NCBI RefSeq assembly: GCF_030733545.1
Contig: NZ_JASHIU010000001.1
Span: forward strand, 1 to 64,000
Origin: Oceanicaulis sp. MMSF_3324
GTDB lineage: Bacteria; Pseudomonadota; Alphaproteobacteria; Caulobacterales; Maricaulaceae
Length of the DNA stretch: 64,000 bases
Direction: 5' to 3'
Position 1 is the stretch's first letter. Each line of letters begins with the position of its first letter. Under the pieces are notes generated by a model, which had not been told where the DNA came from, did not search any database, and worked only from the letters and a program-made list of their open reading frames with translations. This document shows, piece after piece, positions 1 through 8,551 of this stretch. A program made the position numbers and the translations under genes.

Positions 1-1
1 C

Positions 2-193
2 GGCCAGACCACCGCCCTGCCCTTTGAAAGCCGTGCGGTGCTTCTGGGCCTCGGCGGTGATCTTCATGTCACCCTGGCCAGCGGCGACAGCCTGACCCTG
101 CCCGCCCTGCGCGAGGGCGTGCTCTACCCCCTGGCCCTCACCCATATTCATGACGCCGGCACCAGCGCCGCCCAGATCACGGTGCTGGCATGA
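2..193 (+). CDS. Spike-base-like phage/GTA structural protein (3' part)
   Basis: The reading frame is open from the left edge to a TGA at 191-193, giving 63 visible residues; the start lies outside the window. The pattern (LPFESRAVLLGLGGDLHV, LASGDSLTLP, then a short beta-rich tail ending QITVLA) resembles the small spike-base family typified by Rhodobacter capsulatus rcc01079, a head-spike protein of the gene transfer agent. The stop overlaps the next start as ATGA, so the two genes are translationally coupled, as expected for a structural pair. Assignment to GTA rather than an ordinary prophage cannot be made from the fragment. Confidence 0.55.
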   Translation, partial: GQTTALPFESRAVLLGLGGDLHVTLASGDSLTLPALREGVLYPLALTHIHDAGTSAAQITVLA

Positions 194-711
194 TCGGCTT
201 CGGACCCGAGCTCGTCGGCGGCGCCCAGATCGACGGCGCCGTGCGCCTCGACGTCAACGGGCTGCGCCCCGATCTGTGGCCGCGCAATGGCGTAAGGGTT
301 GAGCCCGACCCGCTGCCCGCCCCCTTCACCCCGGCCCGGATCATCAATACGGGCGGAGAGACCTGGCATCGCTGCAATGTCGAGCTGAAACGGCCGCTAA
401 AGCTGGGCGAGACGGTCTTGATCCGCGTCCGCACGGCGGACGGGACCAGCCAGAACCGCCGCATTGGGCCCATGGGGCCGGGCAGCCTGGCGAGCCTCCT
501 GACCGGGCCGCTCTCCAATCTGAAGGTCACCCGCGAACAGATCGGCCCCCTGTCCCTCGTCTCCAACACCGCCCTGCCAGACGGCAGCGCCGATCTGGTG
601 CTGAGGTATGAGTGTCAGGCGGAGGGGGTGGAAGCAATAGCTGTTGGGCCTGAGACAAATATTATCGGAATGCACCTAATCGTGTACAATTGCACCGCCC
701 GATCCCCCTAA
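190..711 (+). CDS. Hypothetical protein coupled to spike-base gene
   Basis: This 173-aa protein has no signal peptide or membrane segment and is rich in beta-forming and glycine/proline residues (for example GGAQIDGAVRLDVNG near the N-terminus). I do not recognise its fold. The ATGA overlap with the preceding spike-base-like gene suggests it is a partner structural protein, perhaps a spike or fibre subunit, but that is inference from position only. The last 25 or so codons are clearly more AT-rich than the rest, and the following spacer is too, so the gene sits at a composition boundary. Confidence 0.6.
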   Translation: MIGFGPELVGGAQIDGAVRLDVNGLRPDLWPRNGVRVEPDPLPAPFTPARIINTGGETWHRCNVELKRPLKLGETVLIRVRTADGTSQNRRIGPMGPGSLASLLTGPLSNLKVTREQIGPLSLVSNTALPDGSADLVLRYECQAEGVEAIAVGPETNIIGMHLIVYNCTARSP

Positions 712-716
712 AATGA

Positions 717-736
717 AATTCAATCATGATTGAATT
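717..736. repeat. Perfect 20-bp palindrome
   Basis: AATTCAATCATGATTGAATT reads identically on both strands and begins 5 bp after the stop of the preceding gene, in an AT-rich spacer (712-971) that holds no other gene. There is no T-tract or GC stem as in an intrinsic terminator, so an operator or recombination-type site is more likely than a terminator. A related but interrupted CAATCA/TGATTG pair occurs at about 37273-37292. Confidence 0.7.
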
Positions 737-971
737 GCACCTGTATTGTAATTAAATAAACGCGATTATTACGATCCTATGTTAATGCAGAGCAGATTTG
801 TAATGGTATTAGAATGGCACTGTCACAGCCATAAAACACTTGGCTTGCAAGGCTGAGCAGAAACCCAGTTTGATGCTCTCAAGTAGGCTGGGTTAAAAAA
901 GGTCAGCCCAATCCTAGTAAGGGGTAGCGACGGTCTTTAATCCCGCCGCAAATCAGAAAGGCCCCGGCCTC

Positions 972-2690
972 ATGGACCATTTCAAGCGCTATTTTCCCAT
1001 TCTCGATTGGGGGCGCGACTATGACCGGCTCGCTCTGGGTGAAGACCTGACAGCAGCGGTCATCGTCACCCTTATGCTGATCCCGCAATCTCTGGCCTAT
1101 GCCATGCTGGCGGGCCTGCCGCCCGAAACAGGTCTGTACGCCTCCATCGCGCCGATCCTGCTCTATGCCGTCTTCGGCACCAGCCGGGCTTTGGCGGTGG
1201 GACCGGTCGCCGTGGTGTCGCTGTTGACCGCCTCGGCCATCGGACAAGTCGTCGAACCGGGAACCGCCAGCTATGTCGCGGCGGCGCTCACCCTGGCCGC
1301 GCTCTCCGGCGCCATCCTTCTGGGGCTCGGCCTGTTGCGTCTGGGCTTTCTGGCGAATTTTCTCAGCCACCCCGTGATCGCCGGCTTCATCACCGCCTCA
1401 GGCGTGCTGATTGCGGCGAGCCAGCTCAAACATGTCATGGGCGTGGAAGCCGAAGGTCACTCCCTGATCGAATTGGGCCTCTCCCTGGTGCAGCACGCGC
1501 CCGACACGCATGGGCCGACCCTGTTGATCGGCGGGGCGGCGGTCGCCTTCCTGTACTTTGTCCGAACCGGGCTTAACCCCCTGCTGACCCGGCTGGGCCT
1601 CCCGCCGCGTCTGGCCGGCTTCATCACCAAGGCCGGACCAGTGTTCGCGGTCATCGCTACGACCGCGCTGACCTGGGGGCTGGATCTGGAAGCGCGCGGC
1701 GTCGCGGTCGTTGGCGTCGTGCCGCAAACCCTGCCGCCCCTGACCGCGCCAGACTGGTCACCCGAGTTGATCCGCGCCCTGTTCATCCCCGCCGTGCTGA
1801 TCTCGATCATCGGCTTTGTGGAATCGGTTTCGGTCGCCAAGACCCTCGCCGCCAAGAAACGCCAGCGGATCGACGCCGATCAGGAGCTGATCGGCCTGGG
1901 CGCCGCCAATCTGGGCGCAGCCTTTACCGGCGGATATCCGGTGACAGGCGGGTTCGCGCGATCGGTGGTCAATTTCGATGCGGGCGCACGCACGCCAGCG
2001 GCCGGCGCCTTCACGGCGCTGGGGCTGGCGCTGGCGGCGCTCACCTTGACGCCGCTCATCTATTTCCTGCCCAAGGCAACCCTGGCGGCCACCATCATTG
2101 TCGCCGTACTCAGCCTTGTGGACTTCTCGATCCTCAGAGCCACCTGGCGCTATTCCACATCCGACTTCATCGCCGTGCTCGCGACCATCCTGCTGACGCT
2201 TTCGCTCGGGGTGGAAGCCGGCGTGGCGGCGGGCGTGGGCCTGTCGATCCTGCTGCACGTCACCAAGACCTTCAAACCGCATATCGCCGAAGTTGGCCGC
2301 GTGCCCGGCACCGAGCACTTTCGCAACATCCATCGCCATCAGGTGGAAACGACACCGTCTCTCCTGACGCTTCGAATTGATGAAAGCCTGTATTTCGCCA
2401 ACGCCAATTTCCTTGAGGACATGCTGCTCAAGCGCCTGAGCCAGGATGCCGAAGCCGTCCGCAATGTCGTGCTGATGTGTTCAGCGGTGAACGAGATCGA
2501 CTATTCGGCCCTTGAAACCCTCGAAGCACTCAACGCCCGCCTTGAGGACATGGGCGTGCGCCTGCATCTGTCAGAGGTGAAGGGCCCGGTCATGGACAAG
2601 CTCGAACACACCCACTTCCTCCGCGACCTGAGCGGAGAGGTCTTCCTGTCTCAGCATGACGCCTGGGCGGCGCTCGGCCGGTCAGGATAA
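972..2690 (+). CDS. SulP-family anion transporter with STAS domain
   Basis: A 572-aa inner-membrane protein with about 10-12 hydrophobic segments over residues 25-430 and a C-terminal cytoplasmic STAS domain at roughly 455-560. The SulP signature is visible near residues 39-60 (PQSLAYAMLAGLPPETGLY, then SRALAVGPVAVVSLL). Family members move sulfate, bicarbonate, or dicarboxylates with Na+ or H+. Because a full sulfate assimilation operon lies 4 kb downstream, sulfate is an attractive substrate, but SulP substrates cannot be read from sequence and bicarbonate is also common in marine alphaproteobacteria. Length is typical. It stands alone, with a 281-bp-spaced start after an AT-rich spacer. 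Confidence 0.88.
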   Translation: MDHFKRYFPILDWGRDYDRLALGEDLTAAVIVTLMLIPQSLAYAMLAGLPPETGLYASIAPILLYAVFGTSRALAVGPVAVVSLLTASAIGQVVEPGTASYVAAALTLAALSGAILLGLGLLRLGFLANFLSHPVIAGFITASGVLIAASQLKHVMGVEAEGHSLIELGLSLVQHAPDTHGPTLLIGGAAVAFLYFVRTGLNPLLTRLGLPPRLAGFITKAGPVFAVIATTALTWGLDLEARGVAVVGVVPQTLPPLTAPDWSPELIRALFIPAVLISIIGFVESVSVAKTLAAKKRQRIDADQELIGLGAANLGAAFTGGYPVTGGFARSVVNFDAGARTPAAGAFTALGLALAALTLTPLIYFLPKATLAATIIVAVLSLVDFSILRATWRYSTSDFIAVLATILLTLSLGVEAGVAAGVGLSILLHVTKTFKPHIAEVGRVPGTEHFRNIHRHQVETTPSLLTLRIDESLYFANANFLEDMLLKRLSQDAEAVRNVVLMCSAVNEIDYSALETLEALNARLEDMGVRLHLSEVKGPVMDKLEHTHFLRDLSGEVFLSQHDAWAALGRSG

Positions 2691-2817
2691 AGCGCGTCTT
2701 GCAGCTGTCGGCGCGAGACAGGTCGGGCACTCCAACAAAACATTGCAAGGCCCTGAGCGAGCTGCGATAGCTGATCCGGAATCTGATGCGGGAACGGAAT
2801 ATCGGGGAAGAGCGCAC

Positions 2818-4935
2818 ATGACCAAAGTCACGCCCGTCATTCTGTGCGGCGGCGGCGGCACGCGACTATGGCCCTTGTCCACCCCGCGCACGCCCAAACA
2901 ATTCCTGCCCCTGACCGGCCCTGTGTCCATGGTCGCGGAAACCCTGGCGCGGGTGACCGATGACGGGCTGTTCAATCCCGCCATGGCGATCGGCTCCTTC
3001 CGTCACAAGGACCAGCTCCAGGACGAGCTGCCCGACGTGAAGCTGGTCCTGGAGCCGATGGGACGCAATTCCGCGCCCGCCATCGCCGCCGCCGCCCTTC
3101 TGGCCGAGCCGGACGATATCCTGCTGATCCTGCCCGCCGACCATCACATCAAAGATGTGGCGGCCTTTCACCGTGCGATCCGCAACGCCCAGCCCGCCGC
3201 CAGCGAGGGCCAGATCGTCACCTTCGGCATCAATCCCGATTTCCCGGCCACCGGCTATGGCTATATTGAGGCCCTGCCGGCCGACAGCGCCGCCAAGCCC
3301 GTCGCGCGCTTTGTCGAGAAGCCCGACGTGGAGACCGCCCGCACCTATATCGAGACGGGACGGTTTTACTGGAACGCCGGCATCTTCATGTTCACCGGCC
3401 AGGTGATGCGTGACGCGTTGGCCAGCCATGCGCCCGACATTCTGGAAAGCGTACAGGCGGCGCTGACCGAAGACGGCCAGCTCGACCGCGCCGCCTTCGC
3501 CCGGTGCCGGTCGGAATCCATCGACTACGCCGTCATGGAAGCGGCCAACAATATCGCCGTCCTGCCGGTCTCCATGGGCTGGAGCGATGTGGGCGATTTC
3601 CGGGCCGTGCACGCCCTGCACGCAGAAGCGACCCATGACCCCAAGGTCTTGCGCGGCGCTGTGGTCGCGCCCGGTTCGGAACGGGTTTTCATCCAGTCCT
3701 CAGGCCCCAAGGTGGCCGTTCACGGGCTGGACGCCATTGCGGTCATCGCCACGCGCGATGCGGTGCTGGTCTCCAGCCTGGATGGCGCGGCGGGGATCAA
3801 ACACGCAGTTTCCGCCATCCAGACGCTGGGACAAACCCTGCTGCGCGCCGATCAACGCAAGACGCTGGGCGACTGGCTGTGGAACACGGTGATGCCCGGA
3901 TGGGCGACGCGCGCCGTCGACCCGGCTTCGGGCGGTTTTGTCGAAGGGCTCGACCTGAGCGGAGAGGCCGCGCCCGGCCTGAACCGGCGCGGACGCGTGG
4001 CGCCGCGGCAATTGTTCAGCTTCGCCCGCGCCAAGCAACTAGGCTGGAATCCGGATGGGCTCGCCGATCAGGTCATCGAGGCCGCGATCACCTTCCTCAA
4101 CGGCCCCGCTCGTGCGTCCCAGGGCGGCTGGGCGCACGGCTTTGACGCCCAGGGCAAGGTCAGCGATCCGCGCCGCGATCTGTATGACCACGCCTTCATC
4201 GCCCTGGCGGGCGCGGAACTGGCGGCGCTTGGCGATCCGCGCGGCGAAGCGCTGGCCGAGGAAGCCTTCACCGTCATCGACGACCTGTTCGCCGACGACA
4301 TTTATGGCGGCTGGGTGGATCATGAGACCGGCGGCGGCGGCAAGCTGTCCAACCCGCACATGCATCTTCTGGAAGCGAGCCTGCGTCATTACGAGGTCAT
4401 GGGCGACCCCGCCTCCGCCGCGCGCATCCAGACCATCGCCACCTTGTTCGAGCGGTTCATGTTCGCGCCGGAAACCGGCGCCGTGCTCGAACGCTTCGGG
4501 CCGGACTGGACCCGTGTGCGCGATGACCGGATCGAGCCCGGCCATTGCTATGAGTGGATCTATCTACTCAATGAAACCGATCGTCTGGTCGGTCGCGATT
4601 GCGGCAGCTGGCTGAGACGTATCTACGCCTTCGCGGAAAGTGAGGGCATACGGGACGGCCTGGCGCTCAATGTTCTGGGCAATGGCGATGTGGGCTACCG
4701 GCTCTGGCCCCAGCTGGAGCGCCTGCGCACCTATATCACCCTGGGTTCGCCCCAGGCGCCGGTGAAGGCCATGATCGACGAGATCACGGCGCGCTATCTG
4801 AAGAAAGGCCCGGCCCATGGCTGGGTGGACCGGCTGGATGCGGACTTCGAACCGGCGGTGGACCATGTCCCCGCCAGCATGGTCTATCACCTGATGACCG
4901 GCATCGCCCCGTTCGTCGCCGCCCCCCAATCGTAA
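2818..4935 (+). CDS. Sugar-1-phosphate guanylyltransferase fused to AGE-family epimerase/isomerase
   Basis: A 705-aa two-domain protein. The N-terminal nucleotidyltransferase (about 1-340) has the GGGGTRLWPL loop at 11-20, PKQFLPL at 25-31 and a FVEKPD motif, as in mannose-1-phosphate guanylyltransferases. The C-terminal half (about 360-705) matches N-acylglucosamine 2-epimerase/mannose isomerase (AGE) proteins, with SNPHMHLLEASL and GHCYEWIYLL motifs. In the usual ManC-type enzyme the second domain is a cupin mannose-6-phosphate isomerase; here an AGE barrel takes that place. Likely role: GDP-mannose (or related) supply for surface polysaccharide. The start at 2818 was chosen because GGGGAAGAG precedes it by 5 nt; an upstream in-frame start would overlap the SulP gene. 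Confidence 0.85.
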   Translation: MTKVTPVILCGGGGTRLWPLSTPRTPKQFLPLTGPVSMVAETLARVTDDGLFNPAMAIGSFRHKDQLQDELPDVKLVLEPMGRNSAPAIAAAALLAEPDDILLILPADHHIKDVAAFHRAIRNAQPAASEGQIVTFGINPDFPATGYGYIEALPADSAAKPVARFVEKPDVETARTYIETGRFYWNAGIFMFTGQVMRDALASHAPDILESVQAALTEDGQLDRAAFARCRSESIDYAVMEAANNIAVLPVSMGWSDVGDFRAVHALHAEATHDPKVLRGAVVAPGSERVFIQSSGPKVAVHGLDAIAVIATRDAVLVSSLDGAAGIKHAVSAIQTLGQTLLRADQRKTLGDWLWNTVMPGWATRAVDPASGGFVEGLDLSGEAAPGLNRRGRVAPRQLFSFARAKQLGWNPDGLADQVIEAAITFLNGPARASQGGWAHGFDAQGKVSDPRRDLYDHAFIALAGAELAALGDPRGEALAEEAFTVIDDLFADDIYGGWVDHETGGGGKLSNPHMHLLEASLRHYEVMGDPASAARIQTIATLFERFMFAPETGAVLERFGPDWTRVRDDRIEPGHCYEWIYLLNETDRLVGRDCGSWLRRIYAFAESEGIRDGLALNVLGNGDVGYRLWPQLERLRTYITLGSPQAPVKAMIDEITARYLKKGPAHGWVDRLDADFEPAVDHVPASMVYHLMTGIAPFVAAPQS

Positions 4936-4954
4936 TCAAGTCTCTGCTGTCTGC

Positions 4955-5887
4955 ATGCGCATCGCCTCCCTGCTCGCCAGCTCGACCGAGATCGTCGCCG
5001 CCCTGGGGCTGACCGATGATCTGGTCGCCGTGTCCCATTGCTGTGACTGGCCGCCTCAGGTGACAGACTTGCCCGCGCTGACGAGCGCGCTGTTTGAAGC
5101 CCAGACCGCACGCGAGATTGACGAGGCCGTCCGCGAAAAGCTCCAGGGGCAGGATGCGATCTATGCGCTCGACGCGCAGGCGCTGGCCGACCTCAAGCCC
5201 GATCTCGTGATCAGCCAGGCGCTGTGTGATGTATGCGCCGTGTCCGGCGCCGAGGTCAGCACGGTTCTGGGCAATCTCGATCCGCAGCCGACACTCGTCA
5301 ATCTCGAACCCTATTCGCTGGGCGACATCCTCGAAACCATCACCATGATCGGCGAGGCCGCCGGCGTCAGCGAGCGCGCCGCAGACCTTCGCGCCCGTCT
5401 TCAGGCCCGGATCGACGCTGTCGCCGCGCGCACACAGGCGCTCCCCGGTCCACGCCCGCGCACCGTATTGCTGGACTGGACCAACCCGCCCTTCATTGGC
5501 GGGCACTGGATGCATGAGCTTTTGACGCTGGCGGGCGCCGAGGATGCGGGCAACACTGCGGACCGTCCCAGCTGGACCACGAGCTGGAAGGAGATACACG
5601 CGATCAATCCCGAGCGTCTGGTGATCGCGCCCTGCGGCTTTCCCACCGCACGCACGCTCGACGACATTGCCGGCGATGCCGAGACGGTGACCGCGCTGCG
5701 CCAGCTGGAAGCCCAGGGCTGCCAGATCGCCGTCTTCGACGGCAACCGCCTGTTCAGCCGATCCAGCCCCGGCATCGTCAATAGCCTGGAAGCCCTGGCC
5801 CACTGGCTCTGGCCCGACCATCATCCGGCGCCGGATATCGCGTCGGAAATGGGTCCGTTTCATCCGCTGTCCGCGCTGAAAACCTGA
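4955..5887 (+). CDS. Cobalamin-binding protein (BtuF-like periplasmic-binding fold)
   Basis: A 310-aa protein of the PF01497 periplasmic-binding family: it opens MRIASLLASSTEIVAALGL and continues with DLVAVSHCCDWP, typical of cobalamin-binding BtuF relatives. No signal peptide is present, so this is probably the cytoplasmic subset seen in many alphaproteobacteria rather than a classical transporter subunit; no btuC or btuD genes adjoin. It starts 19 bp after the AGE fusion gene, on the same strand, so the two are probably co-transcribed. Its stop is contiguous with the stop of the convergent LysR gene. Confidence 0.8.
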   Translation: MRIASLLASSTEIVAALGLTDDLVAVSHCCDWPPQVTDLPALTSALFEAQTAREIDEAVREKLQGQDAIYALDAQALADLKPDLVISQALCDVCAVSGAEVSTVLGNLDPQPTLVNLEPYSLGDILETITMIGEAAGVSERAADLRARLQARIDAVAARTQALPGPRPRTVLLDWTNPPFIGGHWMHELLTLAGAEDAGNTADRPSWTTSWKEIHAINPERLVIAPCGFPTARTLDDIAGDAETVTALRQLEAQGCQIAVFDGNRLFSRSSPGIVNSLEALAHWLWPDHHPAPDIASEMGPFHPLSALKT

Positions 5888-6754
5888 TCAAAGCTCACCC
5901 GCCAGATCCTGGCGCGCCGCCGCACAAGCCTTGAGATGCTGGGCCAGGCGATTGGCGGCGGCGGAGGGGGAGCGCCCCGGGGCCGTCTGCAGAAAATACG
6001 CCTGGTCGGTCGACTGGTCCCCGTCCGGGAAGACCGGCGCGAGCCGGCCGCTGCGAATGGCGTCATAGGCCAGCGGCTTGCGCCCCAGCACGATCCCGCC
6101 CCCCTGTTCGGCCAGCGCCAGCGCCGCCAGCGAGTCCGCCACCCGCAGGCGCGGCTGCGCTTCAAGCCCATAGCCGCCCCGCGCGCTCAGCCATTGCGTC
6201 CAGCTCATTCCGCCCTGGCTGTCCTCGATCAGGGGCAGGGTTTCAAGCACATCCAGCCCTGCGTCCGGCGCCACAAGACCCGGCTGCGCCAGCGGGGTCA
6301 GCACTTCATCCATGATCCGGTCCGCGCCCGCCGTGGCGGCCGCAAGGCTTGAGCGCGTCAGGGTCAGCTCCGCCTCCTCGCCGGTCGGCACGAGCCGGAT
6401 TGCGGCATCCGTCCTGGGCAGGTCCCGGCTCAGCCAGGCGATCATCAAATCGTGATCCGCCGCCAGGGTCAGCGTGGGCGTCGCCTGTACGGCGCGCAGG
6501 GCGGCGCTCGCCTCCCCCATCAGCTCAAAGCCGCGGCGCAAGGGCTCCAGCGCTGCAGCGCCCCGTTCGGTCAGAACGAGCTTCTTGCCCTCGCGTTCAA
6601 ACAGCGCTTCGCCAATCAGGGCTTCAAGCTGGCGCACCTGCTGACCCACGGCGGCGGGGGTGACATTGAGTTCTTCCGCCGCGCCGACAAAGCCGCCCTG
6701 TCGAGCAGCAGCCTCGAAAGCACGCAGGGCATTGAGCGGAGCCAGACCGGCCAT
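5888..6754 (-). CDS. LysR-family transcriptional regulator (GcvA-like)
   Basis: A 288-aa regulator with an N-terminal winged helix-turn-helix (LNALRAFEAAARQGGFVGAAEELNVTPAAVG region, about 5-65) and a C-terminal effector domain. The LNALRAFEAAAR opening is common in the GcvA/AmpR branch. It is divergent from cysG with about 110 bp between starts, so it is a candidate regulator of the sulfate assimilation operon. That is inference: it is not an obvious CysB. It ends flush against the cobalamin-binding gene. Confidence 0.88.
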   Translation of the reverse strand: MAGLAPLNALRAFEAAARQGGFVGAAEELNVTPAAVGQQVRQLEALIGEALFEREGKKLVLTERGAAALEPLRRGFELMGEASAALRAVQATPTLTLAADHDLMIAWLSRDLPRTDAAIRLVPTGEEAELTLTRSSLAAATAGADRIMDEVLTPLAQPGLVAPDAGLDVLETLPLIEDSQGGMSWTQWLSARGGYGLEAQPRLRVADSLAALALAEQGGGIVLGRKPLAYDAIRSGRLAPVFPDGDQSTDQAYFLQTAPGRSPSAAANRLAQHLKACAAARQDLAGEL

Positions 6755-6767
6755 GGATCACCATTAA

Positions 6768-6820
6768 AAAGAATTTCTTTCTATATGGCGCAAAAATACT
6801 GATTTGTAAAAAGCTATACT
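6768..6820 (+). promoter_or_regulatory. Divergent lysR/cysG control region
   Basis: The spacer contains an odd palindrome AAAGAATTTCTTT at 6768-6780 and a good -10-like TATACT at 6815-6820, 44 bp before the cysG start. No strong -35 is seen at the ideal distance, which fits an activator-dependent promoter. Actual binding by the adjacent LysR protein is inferred. Confidence 0.45.
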
Positions 6821-6863
6821 GACAGCGAGAGTGCGGGCCGCATTACGAGAAGGCCTTAGTGTT

Positions 6864-8264
6864 ATGGATCAGTTCCTGCCCGCCATCCCCCTCAAGAACG
6901 CCCGTGTGGTCGTTCTGGGCGCCGGAGAGTCCGCATTGAACAAGCTGCGCCTGTTCCGCACCGCCCCGTGCGAGCTGGTCTGGTGCACGCTGGGCGTCTC
7001 ACCCACCCTGCCCTCAGATCTCAACCCGAACACCCGGATCGACACCCGCGCCCGCCCTCATGACGTCTTCAAGGGCGCCAAGCTGGTCTTCATCGGCGTT
7101 GAGGACGAGAAGCGCGCCATCAAGCTGGCGGCGAAAGCCCGCAAGGCCGGCGCGCTGGTGAATGTGGTCGACAATCTGCCCCTGTGCGATTTCTACACGC
7201 CCGCGCTCGTGGATCGCGGCGCGATCACCATCGCCCTGTCCTCGGGTGGCGCCGGACCGATCCTGGTGCGCGATCTTCGCAGCGCGATCGAGACCGTCAT
7301 CGCGCCGGGCATTGGCCTTCTGGCGGAAACCGCGCGCGGCCTGCGCCAGCGCGTCATGGACGCCTTCCCCAGCGTGGACGCCCGTCGCAAATACTGGGAG
7401 CGCGCCCTGCGCGGCCCCGCCGCCCAGCTGGCCGATGCCGGCGATGAAGACGGCGTACGCGCCGCCCTGATCGACGCCCTGAAAGACGACGCCCCCGCCA
7501 GCAAGGGCGTGGTGCATCTGGTCGGCGCGGGGCCGGGCGATCCCGAACTTCTGACCGTGAAGGCGGCCCGTCTGATCCGCGATGCGGATGTGATCGTGCA
7601 TGACCGCCTGGTCTCGCCCGAAATCATCGACCGCGCCCGCCGCGACGCCCATCGCATCGATGTGGGCAAGCGCCAGGGCGACCATCCCGTGCCGCAGGAG
7701 CGCATTTGCGAAATCCTGATCGAACAGGCCAAGCTGGGCCGTCGCGTGGTGCGCCTGAAAGGCGGGGACAGCTTCATCTTCGGGCGCGGCGGCGAGGAAG
7801 TGGACGCCGTGCGCGCCGCGGGCATCGAAGTGCATGTCACGCCGGGCATTTCCGCCGCTCTGGCAGCGGGCGCACAGGCGCAGATCCCGCTGACCCATCG
7901 CGACGCCGCCCAGGCGGTGACCTTCGTCACCGGGCGCCCGAAACTCGGTGGGCCGGATCTGGATTACACAGCCCTCGCCGCCTCCACCCACACCCTCGTT
8001 GTCTATATGGGCGTCGCGGTGGCCGCGACCCTGGCGCGCCGCCTGGTCGAGGCCGGCCGCTCCCCCGCCACCCCTGTGGGGATCATCGAGAACGCCAGCT
8101 TGAGCACCGAACGCCGGGTTTTCACCACGCTCGACGCTTTGGCGCACACGATCTCGTCTGAAGCCGTCAACGGCCCCGCCGTCCTCGTGATCGGCGATGT
8201 GGTCGCCCATGCGCCCGAACACCTTGCAAGCCTGAGCCAGAAAGCGCTGGAGCACGCCGCATGA
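6864..8264 (+). CDS. cysG: Siroheme synthase CysG (bifunctional/trifunctional)
   Basis: A 466-aa protein. Residues 1-110 form the NAD-binding precorrin-2 dehydrogenase/ferrochelatase domain (RVVVLGAGESALNKLRLF), and from about 215 the uroporphyrinogen-III C-methyltransferase domain begins (VHLVGAGPGDPELLTVKAARLI), with the RLKGGDSFIFGRGGEE motif further on. It converts uroporphyrinogen III to siroheme, the cofactor of the CysI encoded two genes downstream. The start at 6864 was preferred because GAAGG lies about 10 nt upstream and the protein then begins just before the Rossmann strand. Its stop overlaps the next start (ATGA). Confidence 0.95.
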   Translation: MDQFLPAIPLKNARVVVLGAGESALNKLRLFRTAPCELVWCTLGVSPTLPSDLNPNTRIDTRARPHDVFKGAKLVFIGVEDEKRAIKLAAKARKAGALVNVVDNLPLCDFYTPALVDRGAITIALSSGGAGPILVRDLRSAIETVIAPGIGLLAETARGLRQRVMDAFPSVDARRKYWERALRGPAAQLADAGDEDGVRAALIDALKDDAPASKGVVHLVGAGPGDPELLTVKAARLIRDADVIVHDRLVSPEIIDRARRDAHRIDVGKRQGDHPVPQERICEILIEQAKLGRRVVRLKGGDSFIFGRGGEEVDAVRAAGIEVHVTPGISAALAAGAQAQIPLTHRDAAQAVTFVTGRPKLGGPDLDYTALAASTHTLVVYMGVAVAATLARRLVEAGRSPATPVGIIENASLSTERRVFTTLDALAHTISSEAVNGPAVLVIGDVVAHAPEHLASLSQKALEHAA

Positions 8265-8551
8265 AAACCATCACTGCAAACCGGCTGACCGATGGCCGCG
8301 TGGTCTATCTCACGCCCGATAACCGCTGGACCGAGAACGCCGACCAGGCCATCCGCCTTGAGGATGACGCCACCGACGCCGCGCTGGATACGGCGCTGCT
8401 GGACGTGCTGACCGTGGTCGGTCCCTACCCCATCGAGATTGACGCCGACCGTGAAGGCTTTGCGCCCGCAGGCCGCAAGCATGTGCGTGAAACCATTCGC
8501 CTGACCGGCCCCAGCGCGGGCTCGACCAAGACGGGAGTCGCGCATGTATAA
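8261..8551 (+). CDS. DUF2849 protein of sulfite-reductase operon
   Basis: A 96-aa protein opening MKTITANRLTDGRVVYL, the hallmark of DUF2849 proteins, which sit between cysG and cysI in many alphaproteobacteria. Biochemical function is unknown; conserved position implies a role in sulfite reduction, perhaps cofactor delivery or partner binding. It overlaps cysG by 4 bp and cysI by 8 bp, so translation of all three is coupled. No membrane segments or metal-binding motif are visible. Confidence 0.88.
   Translation: MKTITANRLTDGRVVYLTPDNRWTENADQAIRLEDDATDAALDTALLDVLTVVGPYPIEIDADREGFAPAGRKHVRETIRLTGPSAGSTKTGVAHV

Noticed and set aside
862-894. AACCCAG/CTGGGTT stem followed by AAAAAA
   Set aside because: The A-tract is on the wrong side for a plus-strand terminator, the loop is 19 nt and no gene on the minus strand ends here.
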